This document shows positions 7,496 through 15,019 of a DNA stretch of 22,406 bases, piece after piece. The notes under the pieces are model-generated. The model was not told the origin of the DNA and ran no database searches. It was given only the letters and a program-made list of their open reading frames with translations. A program made the translations under genes and the position numbers. Position 1 is the stretch's first letter; each line of letters starts with the position of its first letter. This DNA comes from JANLQX01 sp043775075 (lineage in GTDB: Bacteria; Actinomycetota; Acidimicrobiia; Acidimicrobiales; JANYDT01): positions 1 to 22,406 of the forward strand of contig JAYVSS010000229.1 in assembly GCA_043775075.1 (NCBI GenBank). Direction: 5' to 3'.

Positions 7496-8412
7496 GCGGC
7501 TTCGACCTCTCTGGCAAGACCGCCCTCGTCACCGGCGGGTCGTACGGTCTCGGTGTCGTATGGGCCCACGCCCTGGCCGCGGCGGGCGCTGATATTGCGT
7601 TAACGGCGCGATCGGGCGCGCTCCTCGATCAGGTCGCCGAGGAGCTACGGACGACAACTGGCCGCAAGGTAAGTACACATACCGGTGATGTCACTGTCGA
7701 CAGTGATGTGGAACGCGTCGTCGCCGATGTCGTTGCGCAGCACGGTCATCTTGATGTACTGGTGAACAACGCCGGGGTGAGTGAAGCGACGGGACGCTCC
7801 AGCGAGCAGACGTCGTCGGAGCATTTCCGTCACGCTGTCGACGTTGACCTCATCGGCGTGTGGAACTATGCCCGCGAAGCAGGCCGGCACATGCTTGAGC
7901 GGGGCAGTGGTTCGATCATCAATATCTCCTCGATCTGCGGCATGGGCGCCACTGAGTTCACCAATCCGGCGTATCACGCATCGAAGGCCGCAGTCATTGG
8001 ACTGACTCGCCAACTCGCCGCTGAATGGGCCGACCGTGGCGTGCGGGTCAATGCCATAAGCCCCGGCTATTTCATGAGCGAAATGGTCCGTGAGGCCTTG
8101 GAGCTCACCGGTACGCGACCATGGATCGATAGCCGCACCCCGATGCGCCGTATGGGTGAGCATGCCGAACTCAGCGGTCCCATCGTATTTCTGGCGTCCG
8201 ACGCGGCGAGTTATGTCACCGGCGTGAACCTTCCGGTCGACGGTGGTTACTCAACCGTCATCGGCGCCGCCCAGTTGCAGGTTCCGTGGCAATTGTGGAA
8301 CAAGCCGGGACCGATCAACGCCGAAGGCACGTACAAAGGCATCGTCGATTTGCCACCGGGCATTCCCCGCCAGGGCATTCCGGGGTTTCACTTCCCCGCC
8401 GACGAAGCCTGA
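7492..8412 (+). CDS. SDR family oxidoreductase with C-terminal extension
   Basis: This 306-residue classical SDR has TGGSYGLG (14-21) as the cofactor loop, NNAG (92-95), the SIINISSICG strand with the catalytic Ser, and Tyr161/Lys165 (YHASK). The fold ends at about residue 253 (NLPVDGGYS). A further 50 residues follow, rich in Pro and Gly (WNKPGPINAEGTYKGIVDLP), which are not part of the usual enzyme. The start is the GTG at 7492 that overlaps the stop of the 76-residue gene; earlier in-frame codons lie inside that gene. The role is probably oxidation of an alcohol or diol from the oxygenases in the same operon. The ThuA-like gene begins 12 bases after its stop. Confidence 0.9.
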   Translation: MSGFDLSGKTALVTGGSYGLGVVWAHALAAAGADIALTARSGALLDQVAEELRTTTGRKVSTHTGDVTVDSDVERVVADVVAQHGHLDVLVNNAGVSEATGRSSEQTSSEHFRHAVDVDLIGVWNYAREAGRHMLERGSGSIINISSICGMGATEFTNPAYHASKAAVIGLTRQLAAEWADRGVRVNAISPGYFMSEMVREALELTGTRPWIDSRTPMRRMGEHAELSGPIVFLASDAASYVTGVNLPVDGGYSTVIGAAQLQVPWQLWNKPGPINAEGTYKGIVDLPPGIPRQGIPGFHFPADEA

Positions 8413-8424
8413 ACTGACGCGTCG

Positions 8425-9282
8425 ATGGCTCCCGCTGATGACGGGCCGCACCTGCTGGTGTTCGCCGGCGGTCATCCGTTCGAACGCCAGCCATTCGCCG
8501 AGGTGTTCGACGCCATTGCGCCGCGCCGGTGGACCCACGCCGAGCAACCGGCGGCGCAGGCCCTTCTCAATCCGCAAGCGTGCGCCGACTACGACGCCCT
8601 GGTGTTCTACGACATGCCCGGCATCACCTTCACCCGCGCCGACCCTCCCGCCGAGTTCCCACAGCCACCGCCAGATATGGTGGAAGGTATGCGCGCATTG
8701 CTTAACGAAGGCAAAGGCATGGTGTTCCTTCACCACGCCGTCGCGTCGTGGCCGTCATGGCCGGAGTTCGCCGAGATCGTCGGTGGACGGTTCCACTATC
8801 AACCCGGCTCGCTGCGCGGGGTTGACTACCCCGATTCGGGTTACCGGTTCGATGTTCGGCATCGGGTCGAGGTGGTCGACCCCACCCACCCGGTCTGCGC
8901 CGGCCTTGGCGACTCGTTCGAACTGACCGATGAGCTGTACCTGTACCCGGTGTTCGAAGACGACGTGGTGCCGTTGCTGCGGACCCCGTTCCCGATGAAC
9001 GACCCGGCTCAGTTCTTCTCGGCGGATGCCGCCATTCGCGGCCGACGAAACACCAACGACGGTTGGACCCACCCGACCGGCAGCCAACTCGTTGGGTGGG
9101 CCAAGCACGCAAACAGGTCGCCCATCGTCTACCTCCAATTCGGCGACGGGCCACAAACCTATGCAGACGTATCGTTCCGTCGCGTGGTCCGAAATGCAGC
9201 GCGCTGGGTGGCTTCAGACGAGGCCAAGGCATGGGCCGCTCATCTGGCTCTGATCGAAGCAAACATTTCACTGTCGGGTTAG
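8425..9282 (+). CDS. ThuA-like domain protein (glutamine-amidotransferase-like fold)
   Basis: This 285-residue protein shows the ThuA pattern: an N-terminal strand with FAGGHPFERQPF, a middle section DYDALVFYDMPG, the helix-strand LNEGKGMVFLHHAVASWPSWPEF, and late motifs TDELY and HPTGSQLVGWAKHANRSPIVYLQFGDGPQTY. The family is named after trehalose utilisation in rhizobia. ThuA-like proteins often accompany keto-sugar and glycoside catabolism, but the reaction is poorly known. It is the last gene of the 3522-9282 operon, 12 bases after the SDR, without a clear Shine-Dalgarno. With the Gfo/Idh and TIM-barrel genes at 14004-16182 it hints that the substrate has a sugar part. Confidence 0.82.
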   Translation: MAPADDGPHLLVFAGGHPFERQPFAEVFDAIAPRRWTHAEQPAAQALLNPQACADYDALVFYDMPGITFTRADPPAEFPQPPPDMVEGMRALLNEGKGMVFLHHAVASWPSWPEFAEIVGGRFHYQPGSLRGVDYPDSGYRFDVRHRVEVVDPTHPVCAGLGDSFELTDELYLYPVFEDDVVPLLRTPFPMNDPAQFFSADAAIRGRRNTNDGWTHPTGSQLVGWAKHANRSPIVYLQFGDGPQTYADVSFRRVVRNAARWVASDEAKAWAAHLALIEANISLSG

Positions 9283-9287
9283 CGACA

Positions 9288-9342
9288 CAGTGTCACTAAA
9301 ACGACGTCGTCAATGCGACAGCCAGTCGTTAACGTGACACTG
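9288..9342. terminator. Large convergent hairpin (bidirectional terminator candidate)
   Basis: Arms 9288-9305 and 9325-9342 pair at 15 of 18 positions, with nine perfect outer pairs (CAGTGTCAC/GTGACACTG). The 19-base loop itself contains GTCG...CGAC (9306-9319). It begins five bases after the stop of the ThuA-like gene and ends five bases short of the stop of the opposite-strand carotenoid oxygenase gene. That placement is what a shared terminator needs, although no strong T-tract follows. Confidence 0.65.
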
Positions 9343-9347
9343 AATCG

Positions 9348-10694
9348 TTATTCAGCGTTCGGCGGCACTGAGCGATCGCTGACCCAGTTACCGTGGAAAC
9401 CGTACGGAATCGACTGGGGCAGGGCAACCTCAGCGACTGGGCCGCGGGCGAGGTCCTGAGCGTCGAGGACCACGAAGCTGGCCGCCGATGCATCGTTGGC
9501 GTGAACGAATGCCATGAGCCAACCATCGTCCTCAGCCGTGGAATTCTCGCGGGCCACAAACACGGCCTCACCTGCTCCGCGACCCGCACCGTAGGAATAC
9601 TCCGTACGCTTACCAGTTACAAAGTCGTACTTGAGCGTGGCCCCATACGAATCCAAGGCGACCGCTCCCGCGTATCCGTAACGGTGTTCCACGGTGCCAA
9701 CCTTCGGTGCGTGGCGGGGAAATTCCACCGGCGAGTCGTCGACCACGGTGACCGTGGTGGTGCGTCGGACCGGATCGATAACCCAGCGCTCCAACGTCGG
9801 GAGTGAATCACCGAACGGGCCTTGGCGATCGGCGTCGAACAGCTTCGAATACACGCAGATATCGATGACGACGCACCCATCGGCGCGATCGTAGGAATTG
9901 AGCGGATGGAATGCGTAACAGATCGGCGCATCGACCCAGATGATCGAGTCGGCGGTTCCCTCTCGGGGCAACAGACCAACGCGAGAGCCGTAGTCCGGGG
10001 TCCACTTGTAAGGAAACGGGTGTCCCGCCATTGCGTCGTTGAAGTCCAACGTGACCGGAAAATCGAACACCACGGCATACTGCTGTGTGAGGCTCATGTC
10101 GTGCACCATCGACATGCCCATCGGAATATCGAGGGCCTTGCGAACTCGACCGTCCGTACCAACAACAACGTAACGGGCGTGGTCAAACCACTGACGTGGC
10201 GCGTACGTCATGGCGTGCATCTCGCCGGTGAACGGGTCGAGCTTCGGGTGGGCAGTAAAGGAGCCGTCGAGCGTGCCCGAGAAGTCATTGCGCCCGATCG
10301 AATCAAGCTCGTAGGTCAACTCGACGGGCGTGCCGCCGGCCTCCACCATCGCCCACGTCCTGCCGGAAAAGCCACCAACGTTCGTATTGGGACCGCTGGC
10401 TGAACCGCTCCAATCGGCGGCACCGCCAACCGGTCGGCCAAGAAGCTCAGCGGTCCGGGAGGACGCCACGTATCGATTGCGATACCAGGCTGCCTTCCCC
10501 TGCTGCAGGCAGAGGCCGTGCACCATTCCGTCACCGAGAAACCAGTGATGCGGATCGGGGATCTCCCCGATTGGATTGGGCCCGTTTCGAAGGTATCGGC
10601 CGTTGAGCTCTTTCGGTAGCTCGCCTACGACCCGAAGGTCTGTCGCCGTGACCTCGCCAACCGGGGCGAAATTGTTCGTCCAGTAGACACTCAT
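9348..10694 (-). CDS. Carotenoid oxygenase family protein (carotenoid / stilbene cleavage dioxygenase)
   Basis: This 448-residue protein is a complete RPE65/carotenoid cleavage oxygenase. These enzymes form a seven-bladed beta-propeller with iron held by four histidines and split a C=C bond with O2. The four ligands are visible at the expected spacing: His149 (TAHPK), His198 (MVHDM), His263 (AFHPLN) and His434 (YGFHGNW). The N-terminal family motif GRYLRNGPNP (32-41) and FLGDGMVHG (52-60) are present. The ATG at 10694 has AGGAG seven bases upstream. Substrates in the family include carotenoids, apocarotenoids and lignin-type stilbenes. The surrounding ring-oxygenase genes fit a stilbene or other phenylpropanoid at least as well as a carotenoid. 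No retinoid or carotenoid biosynthesis gene is present. Confidence 0.92.
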   Translation of the reverse strand: MSVYWTNNFAPVGEVTATDLRVVGELPKELNGRYLRNGPNPIGEIPDPHHWFLGDGMVHGLCLQQGKAAWYRNRYVASSRTAELLGRPVGGAADWSGSASGPNTNVGGFSGRTWAMVEAGGTPVELTYELDSIGRNDFSGTLDGSFTAHPKLDPFTGEMHAMTYAPRQWFDHARYVVVGTDGRVRKALDIPMGMSMVHDMSLTQQYAVVFDFPVTLDFNDAMAGHPFPYKWTPDYGSRVGLLPREGTADSIIWVDAPICYAFHPLNSYDRADGCVVIDICVYSKLFDADRQGPFGDSLPTLERWVIDPVRRTTTVTVVDDSPVEFPRHAPKVGTVEHRYGYAGAVALDSYGATLKYDFVTGKRTEYSYGAGRGAGEAVFVARENSTAEDDGWLMAFVHANDASAASFVVLDAQDLARGPVAEVALPQSIPYGFHGNWVSDRSVPPNAE

Positions 10695-10727
10695 GTCGAC
10701 TCCTTCAATGCAGATGTACCGATAGAG

Positions 10728-10743
10728 GATATCGACCGATCCC
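10728..10743 (-). promoter_or_regulatory. Weak operator-like palindrome upstream of the carotenoid oxygenase gene
   Basis: The plus strand reads GATATCGACCGATCCC. The ATCGACCGATC core differs by one base from the core ATCGGCCGATC of site D (19350-19360), but the flanking CTA and AATTTC parts are absent. It is 34 bases upstream of the ATG at 10694. A chance match in GC-rich DNA is quite possible. Confidence 0.25.
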
Positions 10744-11069
10744 TACCGTTCGCCACATCACTGACGAGGGTACGGCCGAAAACAACGCGGTCAGCAGGTC
10801 AAACGCAGCGGCCGGACGGTCGGCGGGAGTTGCGCCACGGTGGCGGTCGAAAGCCGAGACCGGTCGTACAACGATCGGTGCGGGCCGGGAACCGCGGGCG
10901 ACACCATCGCTCAGTCGTTGTCGACCGAGAGCGCGCGTAGCGTTTGACCAGGCCGTCGAGCGCTACCCGGTCGCCGTCACCGACAGTAGTAACGAAACGG
11001 GTGCCCGCCAGGTCGTGCGCGCAGGACGGGCCAAGAAGTCCACCAAAGGAGACGTAAGCACTCACTGTG

Positions 11070-11089
11070 TTAGGGACCATCGGCCCTAT
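11070..11089 (+). promoter_or_regulatory. DosR/DevR-like box upstream of ADH and P-type ATPase remnant
   Basis: TTAGGGACCATCGGCCCTAT matches the mycobacterial dormancy-regulator palindrome (TTSGGGACTWWAGTCCCSAA) at 14 of 20 positions. It keeps the GGGAC and G-x-CCC half-sites at the right spacing. It lies 70 bases upstream of the alcohol dehydrogenase at 11160. Mycobacterial DosR regulons include the P-type ATPase ctpF, so a P-type ATPase remnant downstream makes the match more meaningful. No DosR/DosS gene is in the window. Confidence 0.35.
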
Positions 11090-11159
11090 CGGCGCGCCGG
11101 ACCGAGGCCTACTGTCAAGCGACGGATCCGTTCCTGCGGTTCCCGAAAGTGAGCATCGG

Positions 11160-12308
11160 ATGCGGGCACTCGTATACCACGGCCCTGGCCGCAAGGCCTG
11201 GGAGACGGTGGCGGACCCGGTCGTGATCGACCCGACCGACGCGATCGTGCGGGTCGAGGCGACGACAATATGCGGCACCGATCTGCACATTCTGAAGGGC
11301 GATCTACCGACGGTCACGAGCGGTCGGATTCTCGGCCACGAGGCCGTCGGGACGGTTATCGAGGTGGGGGCCGCGGTCCGACGAGTGAAAATTGGCGACC
11401 GCGTTCTGGTTTCGTGCATCACCGCGTGCGGCACCTGCGAGTACTGCCGTCAGGGGCACGCCGGACAGTGCCTTGGCGGCGGCGGATGGATCCTCGGCAA
11501 CACCATCAATGGCACTCAGGCCGAACAGGTCCGCGTCCCTTTCGCCGACCTTTCGACCTATCCGGTTCCGGTTGGCGCCAGCGACGACGCAATCCTGATG
11601 CTGGCGGACATTCTCCCGACTGGCTATGAGGTCGGTGTGCTCAATGGCGGGGTCCGTCCCGGTGACGTCGTCGCCGTCGTTGGCGCTGGGCCGATCGGCC
11701 TGGCAAGCATCACCGGCGCCCGCCTGTTCAGCCCGTCCGTGGTTATCGCCATCGATCTGGCCGGTAGCCGACTCGATGCGGCGAAGAAGTTCGGCGCTGA
11801 TGTCACGATCAACAGCTCGCGTGAGGACCCCCTGCAAATCGTCCGATCGCTCACCAACGATCTCGGGGTCGACGTTGCGATCGAGGCGGTCGGCGTGCCC
11901 GCTTCCTTCGAGCTGGCCGCCACCCTTGTGCGACCCGGCGGACACGTCGCCAACATCGGCGTCCACGGCAAGCCGGTCACGCTGCACCTCGAAGACCTCT
12001 GGTCGCGCAATGTAACTATCACCACCGGTCTCGTCGACGCGACGTCGACATCGACGCTGTTGCGTCTCGTCGGGACCGGCCAGCTCGATCCCGCCGGCCT
12101 CGTGACCCACCATTTCCACCTCGACCAATTCGAAGAGGCCTACGACGTCTTCGCGAACGCGGCCGATACCGGTGCGCTCAAAGTCGTGGTGAGTTCGGCC
12201 TCGCACGACGAGCACGAGCCGCAGCCTGAGTTGTCGATTGCCGACGTACCCGGGGCGGGTCCTCGCCCGCTCAAAAAGAATGGTGCGCAGCGTCGCCTAG
12301 CGAGGTGA
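11160..12308 (+). CDS. Zinc-dependent alcohol dehydrogenase (second MDR enzyme)
   Basis: This 382-residue MDR dehydrogenase has catalytic zinc ligands Cys38 and His60-Glu61 (GHEAVG), structural zinc ligands Cys90, Cys93, Cys96 and Cys104 (CGTCEYCRQGHAGQC), and the cofactor motif GAGPIG (175-180) followed by Asp197-type acidic beta-2 (VIAIDLAG), which suggests NAD. It is only distantly similar to the dehydrogenase at 2424. The C-terminus has about 35 extra residues, charged and Pro-rich (HDEHEPQPELS...PLKKNGAQRR). The ATG at 11160 is where family homology begins; codons upstream in the same frame cross the DosR-like box. The stop overlaps the GTG of the P-type ATPase remnant (GTGA), so the two were an operon. 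It may belong to a hypoxia/dormancy response rather than the catabolic pathway. Confidence 0.92.
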   Translation: MRALVYHGPGRKAWETVADPVVIDPTDAIVRVEATTICGTDLHILKGDLPTVTSGRILGHEAVGTVIEVGAAVRRVKIGDRVLVSCITACGTCEYCRQGHAGQCLGGGGWILGNTINGTQAEQVRVPFADLSTYPVPVGASDDAILMLADILPTGYEVGVLNGGVRPGDVVAVVGAGPIGLASITGARLFSPSVVIAIDLAGSRLDAAKKFGADVTINSSREDPLQIVRSLTNDLGVDVAIEAVGVPASFELAATLVRPGGHVANIGVHGKPVTLHLEDLWSRNVTITTGLVDATSTSTLLRLVGTGQLDPAGLVTHHFHLDQFEEAYDVFANAADTGALKVVVSSASHDEHEPQPELSIADVPGAGPRPLKKNGAQRRLAR

Positions 12309-13975
12309 GCACCGCGCAGTCGGCGCTCATGACCGTTCGCCCGGCGCCGGACAATCGGGACGGTCGAGCGTCTCGCCTCGATGGACGCGCCCGAGCTGCT
12401 CGACGCCTTCGAGACGTCGCCATTTGGACTCTCCAGCTCCGAAGCTGCGGTGCGGCAGGAGTACTCCGCCGAGCGGACCGCCGAGGCATGGGCCGCGATG
12501 GTGCCGACGGTCGCGCACGTGATCCGCGATGGCGAGACGATCGACGTTCCAACGACCGGGTTGGTCCCGGGCGACATGCTGGTGCTCGGAGCTGGTGACG
12601 CCGTGCCCGCCGACAGCCGCCTCGTGGAAGCGCACCAGCTGGCGGTTGACAACTCCTCGCTGACGGGTGAGAGCCGACCGGTCCCGCGCACGGGCGAGCC
12701 CGGACCGCCGTCGCCGCTGCTCGACGCCCGCAACCTCGTGTTTATGGGCACGAGCGTCGTGCGCGGCTCGGCCAGGGCCGTCGTGTTTGCTACCGGACCG
12801 ACGACCGAGTTCGGAAGGATCTACTCACTTGCAGCGGCGACGACGCCGACGCGCAGCCCAGTCCAACGGGAGGTAGCGATTATGGCCCGGCGGGTGGGCG
12901 TGGTCGCCATCGTGTTCGGGTTGGGGGTGTTCGGGCTTCGGGCGTTCACGAACTCGAGCGAGTTAGTCGAGTCGTTCGTGTTCGCGTTGGGCGTGATGGT
13001 GGCCCTGGTGCCCGAAGGCCTTCCGGCGGCGCTGTCGGTGTCGCTCGCGGTCGGTGTTCGCCGAATGGCCCGGCATCAGGGACTGTTGAAGAAGCTCGTC
13101 GACGCCGAGACGCTCGGATCGACGACGGTGATCTGCAGCGACAAGACGGGTACCCTCACGAAGGCCGAGATGACCGTAAAGGTCGTGTGGGAGTCCGGCC
13201 GTTCGCACACAGTGACGGGCACCGGATACGAGCCGGTCGGCGATGTGCAGGACTGCGACACCGCCGCCGAGGCGCTGCGCATCGGTGCGAAGTGCTCAGA
13301 CGCGCGCGTCGTCGCTCCTGCCGACACCGGCGGGCGTTGGCTCATCGCTGGCGACACCACGGAGGGCGCCATTGTGGTGGCCGCCACCAAAGCCGACAAC
13401 GAGTTGATCTTCTCGCGGGTCAAACCCGAACAAAAGCTCCGGCTGGTATCGCTGCTGAAAGACGCGGGCGAGATCGTGGCGGTGACCGGGGACGGCGTCA
13501 ATGACGCTCCCGCATTGCGGCTCGCGGACATCCTCTCGTGCGTTGGGAGCGCTGCAGGTCCTGGCGATCGACCTCGGTTCGGACGTGCTGCCAGCGTTGG
13601 CCTTGGGTGCCGAGGAGCCCGAGCACGGGCTGATGGACCGGCGGCCGCGGCGGCGCACGGAGCGCCTCTTTTCTGCTGGCGTCGTTCGACGAGTCCTCTT
13701 CCTCGGGATGATTCAGTCGGTCGGCGTGACGTTCGCGTTCTTCTGGAAGATCCACTCCGCACATCGCGGTTTCCCGACCTCAGGTCGCCGCCGGCGTGCT
13801 CGGCCTATGCATCGTCAGCGCGATCAGCTATGTGCCCGCACTCCAGTCGTTGTTCAACACCGCGACCCTAAGCATCGGCGACTGGGCCATGGTGACGGGC
13901 TTCGGTGTCATGGCCCTAGCCGGCGACGAAACCCGCAAGGCATGGCATCGACGAGCGAGCCAACCGACTAGCTGA
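12305..13975 (+). pseudogene. P-type cation-transporting ATPase, multiply deleted and frameshifted
   Basis: About 540 codons of ATPase sequence remain where family members have about 900. The GTG at 12305 overlaps the ADH stop, but the frame shifts before the N-terminal domain (VERLASMDAPELLDAFETSPFGLSSSEAA). Homology then jumps to QEYSAERTAEAW, so membrane helices 1-2 are gone. The actuator domain (TGES), helix 4 (VPEGLPAALS) and phosphorylation motif (DKTGTLT) are intact. Most of the nucleotide-binding domain, including the KGA region, is missing between AATKA and NELIFSRVKPEQKLRL. TGDGVNDAPALR follows, then another deletion and a frame change near 13540 to LGALQVLAIDLGSDVLPALALGAEEPE. A last deletion and frame change near 13765 leads to QVAAGVLGLCIVSAISYVPALQ, ending at TGA 13973-13975. 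It cannot make an active pump. Confidence 0.9.
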
Positions 13976-14003
13976 TTGGCTCGGCCGTCGGCGCTGACGC
14001 TGG

Positions 14004-14918
14004 TCAGACAATCAGTGGCGCGAGCGTCTCACGGGCGAGCAGGAAGCCCCGCTTGATGAGCTCGTCAGTCCCCTCAAACTGGCGGTCCTCGTGCTCCACG
14101 CAGATCACGTAGTCGTACCCCACTTTATACAGCGCGCTTATGAATCGCTTCCATGGGACTTCGCCGAGACCGGGAAGGCGCGGTATCTGCCAACCCATGC
14201 CGAGCGAGAGGATGCCGTGCTCGTAGAGACCCTCGCGATCGATCTCCAGGTCTTTACCGTGCACGTGGAACAGGCGCGATCCGAACTCGCGGACCACACG
14301 CTCGATATCGATCATTTGCCACACTAAGTGCGACGGGTCAAGGTTCAGACCGAGGCTGGGACCTAATTTGTCGAAGAGCTCGCGCCACGCCGCCGGTGAG
14401 TACGCGAGGTTATGACCGCCGGGCCACTCGTCCTTCGAAAAGATCATCGGACAGTTCTCGATGGCCACCTTCACGCCCTGATCTTCTGCGTATTTCATGA
14501 GCGGCGCCCACACTTTCAGGGCCCGCACCATGTTGTCCTTCTGGCTCTTCGTCTGGTCGGCGCCGATGAACGTATTGACCACGGGCACGCCCATCAAGCC
14601 AGCGGCGCGAATGACCTTTTTCAGATGGTTGTTGACGGCTTTGCGATGCTCGGGGTCGGGGTGCAGATTGTTGGGGTAGTACCCGAGTCCCGACACGGCG
14701 ATGCCGCGGGCGGCGAGGTCGTCCACGAGTTCGGCGGCCTGCGCTTTGGAGAGGCGGGCCACGTCGATGTGCGAAGTGCCGGCGTAGCGCCGTGCTTCGC
14801 CACCCGACCGAGGCCAGCAGGCCACCTCAAGCATCGAATAGCCGTTGCCCGCCGCCCAATCGGCGACTTCGGTGAGCGGCGTGTCAGGAAACGGAGCGGT
14901 GAGCAGGCCGAGCTTCAT
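14004..14918 (-). CDS. Sugar phosphate isomerase/epimerase-like TIM-barrel protein (xylose isomerase-like fold)
   Basis: This 304-residue TIM barrel belongs to the AP-endonuclease-2/xylose-isomerase-like superfamily. The metal ligands are in place: Glu154 (VAIENCP), Asp194 and His197 (NLDPSHLVW), His220 (HVHGKD) and Glu275 (CVEHED). Relatives isomerise or epimerise sugars, dehydrate inosose, or cleave 3-keto-glycosides. The ATG at 14918 is chosen for an AGGGA about seven bases upstream; the frame continues upstream only through the 12-bp repeats. It is downstream of a Gfo/Idh/MocA dehydrogenase in the same direction, a common pairing in inositol, keto-sugar and C-glycoside catabolism. It is the last gene of the minus-strand run and converges on the ATPase pseudogene. 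Confidence 0.88.
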   Translation of the reverse strand: MKLGLLTAPFPDTPLTEVADWAAGNGYSMLEVACWPRSGGEARRYAGTSHIDVARLSKAQAAELVDDLAARGIAVSGLGYYPNNLHPDPEHRKAVNNHLKKVIRAAGLMGVPVVNTFIGADQTKSQKDNMVRALKVWAPLMKYAEDQGVKVAIENCPMIFSKDEWPGGHNLAYSPAAWRELFDKLGPSLGLNLDPSHLVWQMIDIERVVREFGSRLFHVHGKDLEIDREGLYEHGILSLGMGWQIPRLPGLGEVPWKRFISALYKVGYDYVICVEHEDRQFEGTDELIKRGFLLARETLAPLIV

Positions 14919-14971
14919 AGTTGGTCCCTTCGCATCACGGTGGTGGCGGCGATTCGTTCTACGGAAGCGTC

Positions 14972-15019
14972 CACTGCAGTATTGACCGCAGTATTCACTG
15001 CAGTATTCACTGCAGTACT
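14972..15019. repeat. Four tandem 12-bp repeats between Gfo/Idh and TIM-barrel genes
   Basis: Units CACTGCAGTATT (14972-14983), GACCGCAGTATT (14984-14995), CACTGCAGTATT (14996-15007) and CACTGCAGTACT (15008-15019) are head to tail. Three of the four contain the 8-bp palindrome ACTGCAGT. The array ends on the stop codon of the Gfo/Idh gene and fills half of the 100-base gap to the TIM-barrel start. It is noncoding in the reading direction of the operon. The function is unknown. Confidence 0.9.

Larger units (their letters stand above)
10695..11159. other. Gene-poor interval of 465 bases
   Basis: No gene here can be supported. The carotenoid oxygenase leader occupies the left end, including a GATCGGTCGAT-like core (minus strand, 10731-10741) that differs by one base from the core of the operator at 19347-19366. 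A GTG-initiated minus-strand frame of 88 codons (10799-11065) is open. Its first half reads like protein (SAYVSFGGLLGPSCAHDLAGTRF), but its second half is Arg/Pro-rich, as in a shadow frame, and I recognise no family. It might be a gene remnant. The right end holds the DosR-like box at 11070-11089 and the leader of the alcohol dehydrogenase at 11160. Confidence 0.6.

Noticed and set aside
9288..9342. Inverted repeats as ends of an insertion sequence.
   Set aside because: The arms are only 19 bases apart and no transposase is present. The position between two stop codons fits a terminator.
10799..11065. An 88-codon GTG-initiated gene on the minus strand.
   Set aside because: The second half is Arg/Pro-rich, there is no ribosome site and no known domain. 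It is kept only as a possible remnant in the gene-poor interval.
11304..12215. A 303-codon open frame on the minus strand.
   Set aside because: It lies fully inside the zinc alcohol dehydrogenase on the other strand, which has all its zinc ligands. No family is recognised in the translation.
12305..13975. Functional short P-type ATPase made by programmed frameshifting.
   Set aside because: Frame changes coincide with large losses of essential domains (helices 1-2 and the nucleotide-binding domain), so restoring the frame would not restore a pump.
14972..15019. CRISPR-like array.
   Set aside because: Units are 12 bp with no spacers and no cas genes nearby, so it is a plain tandem repeat.
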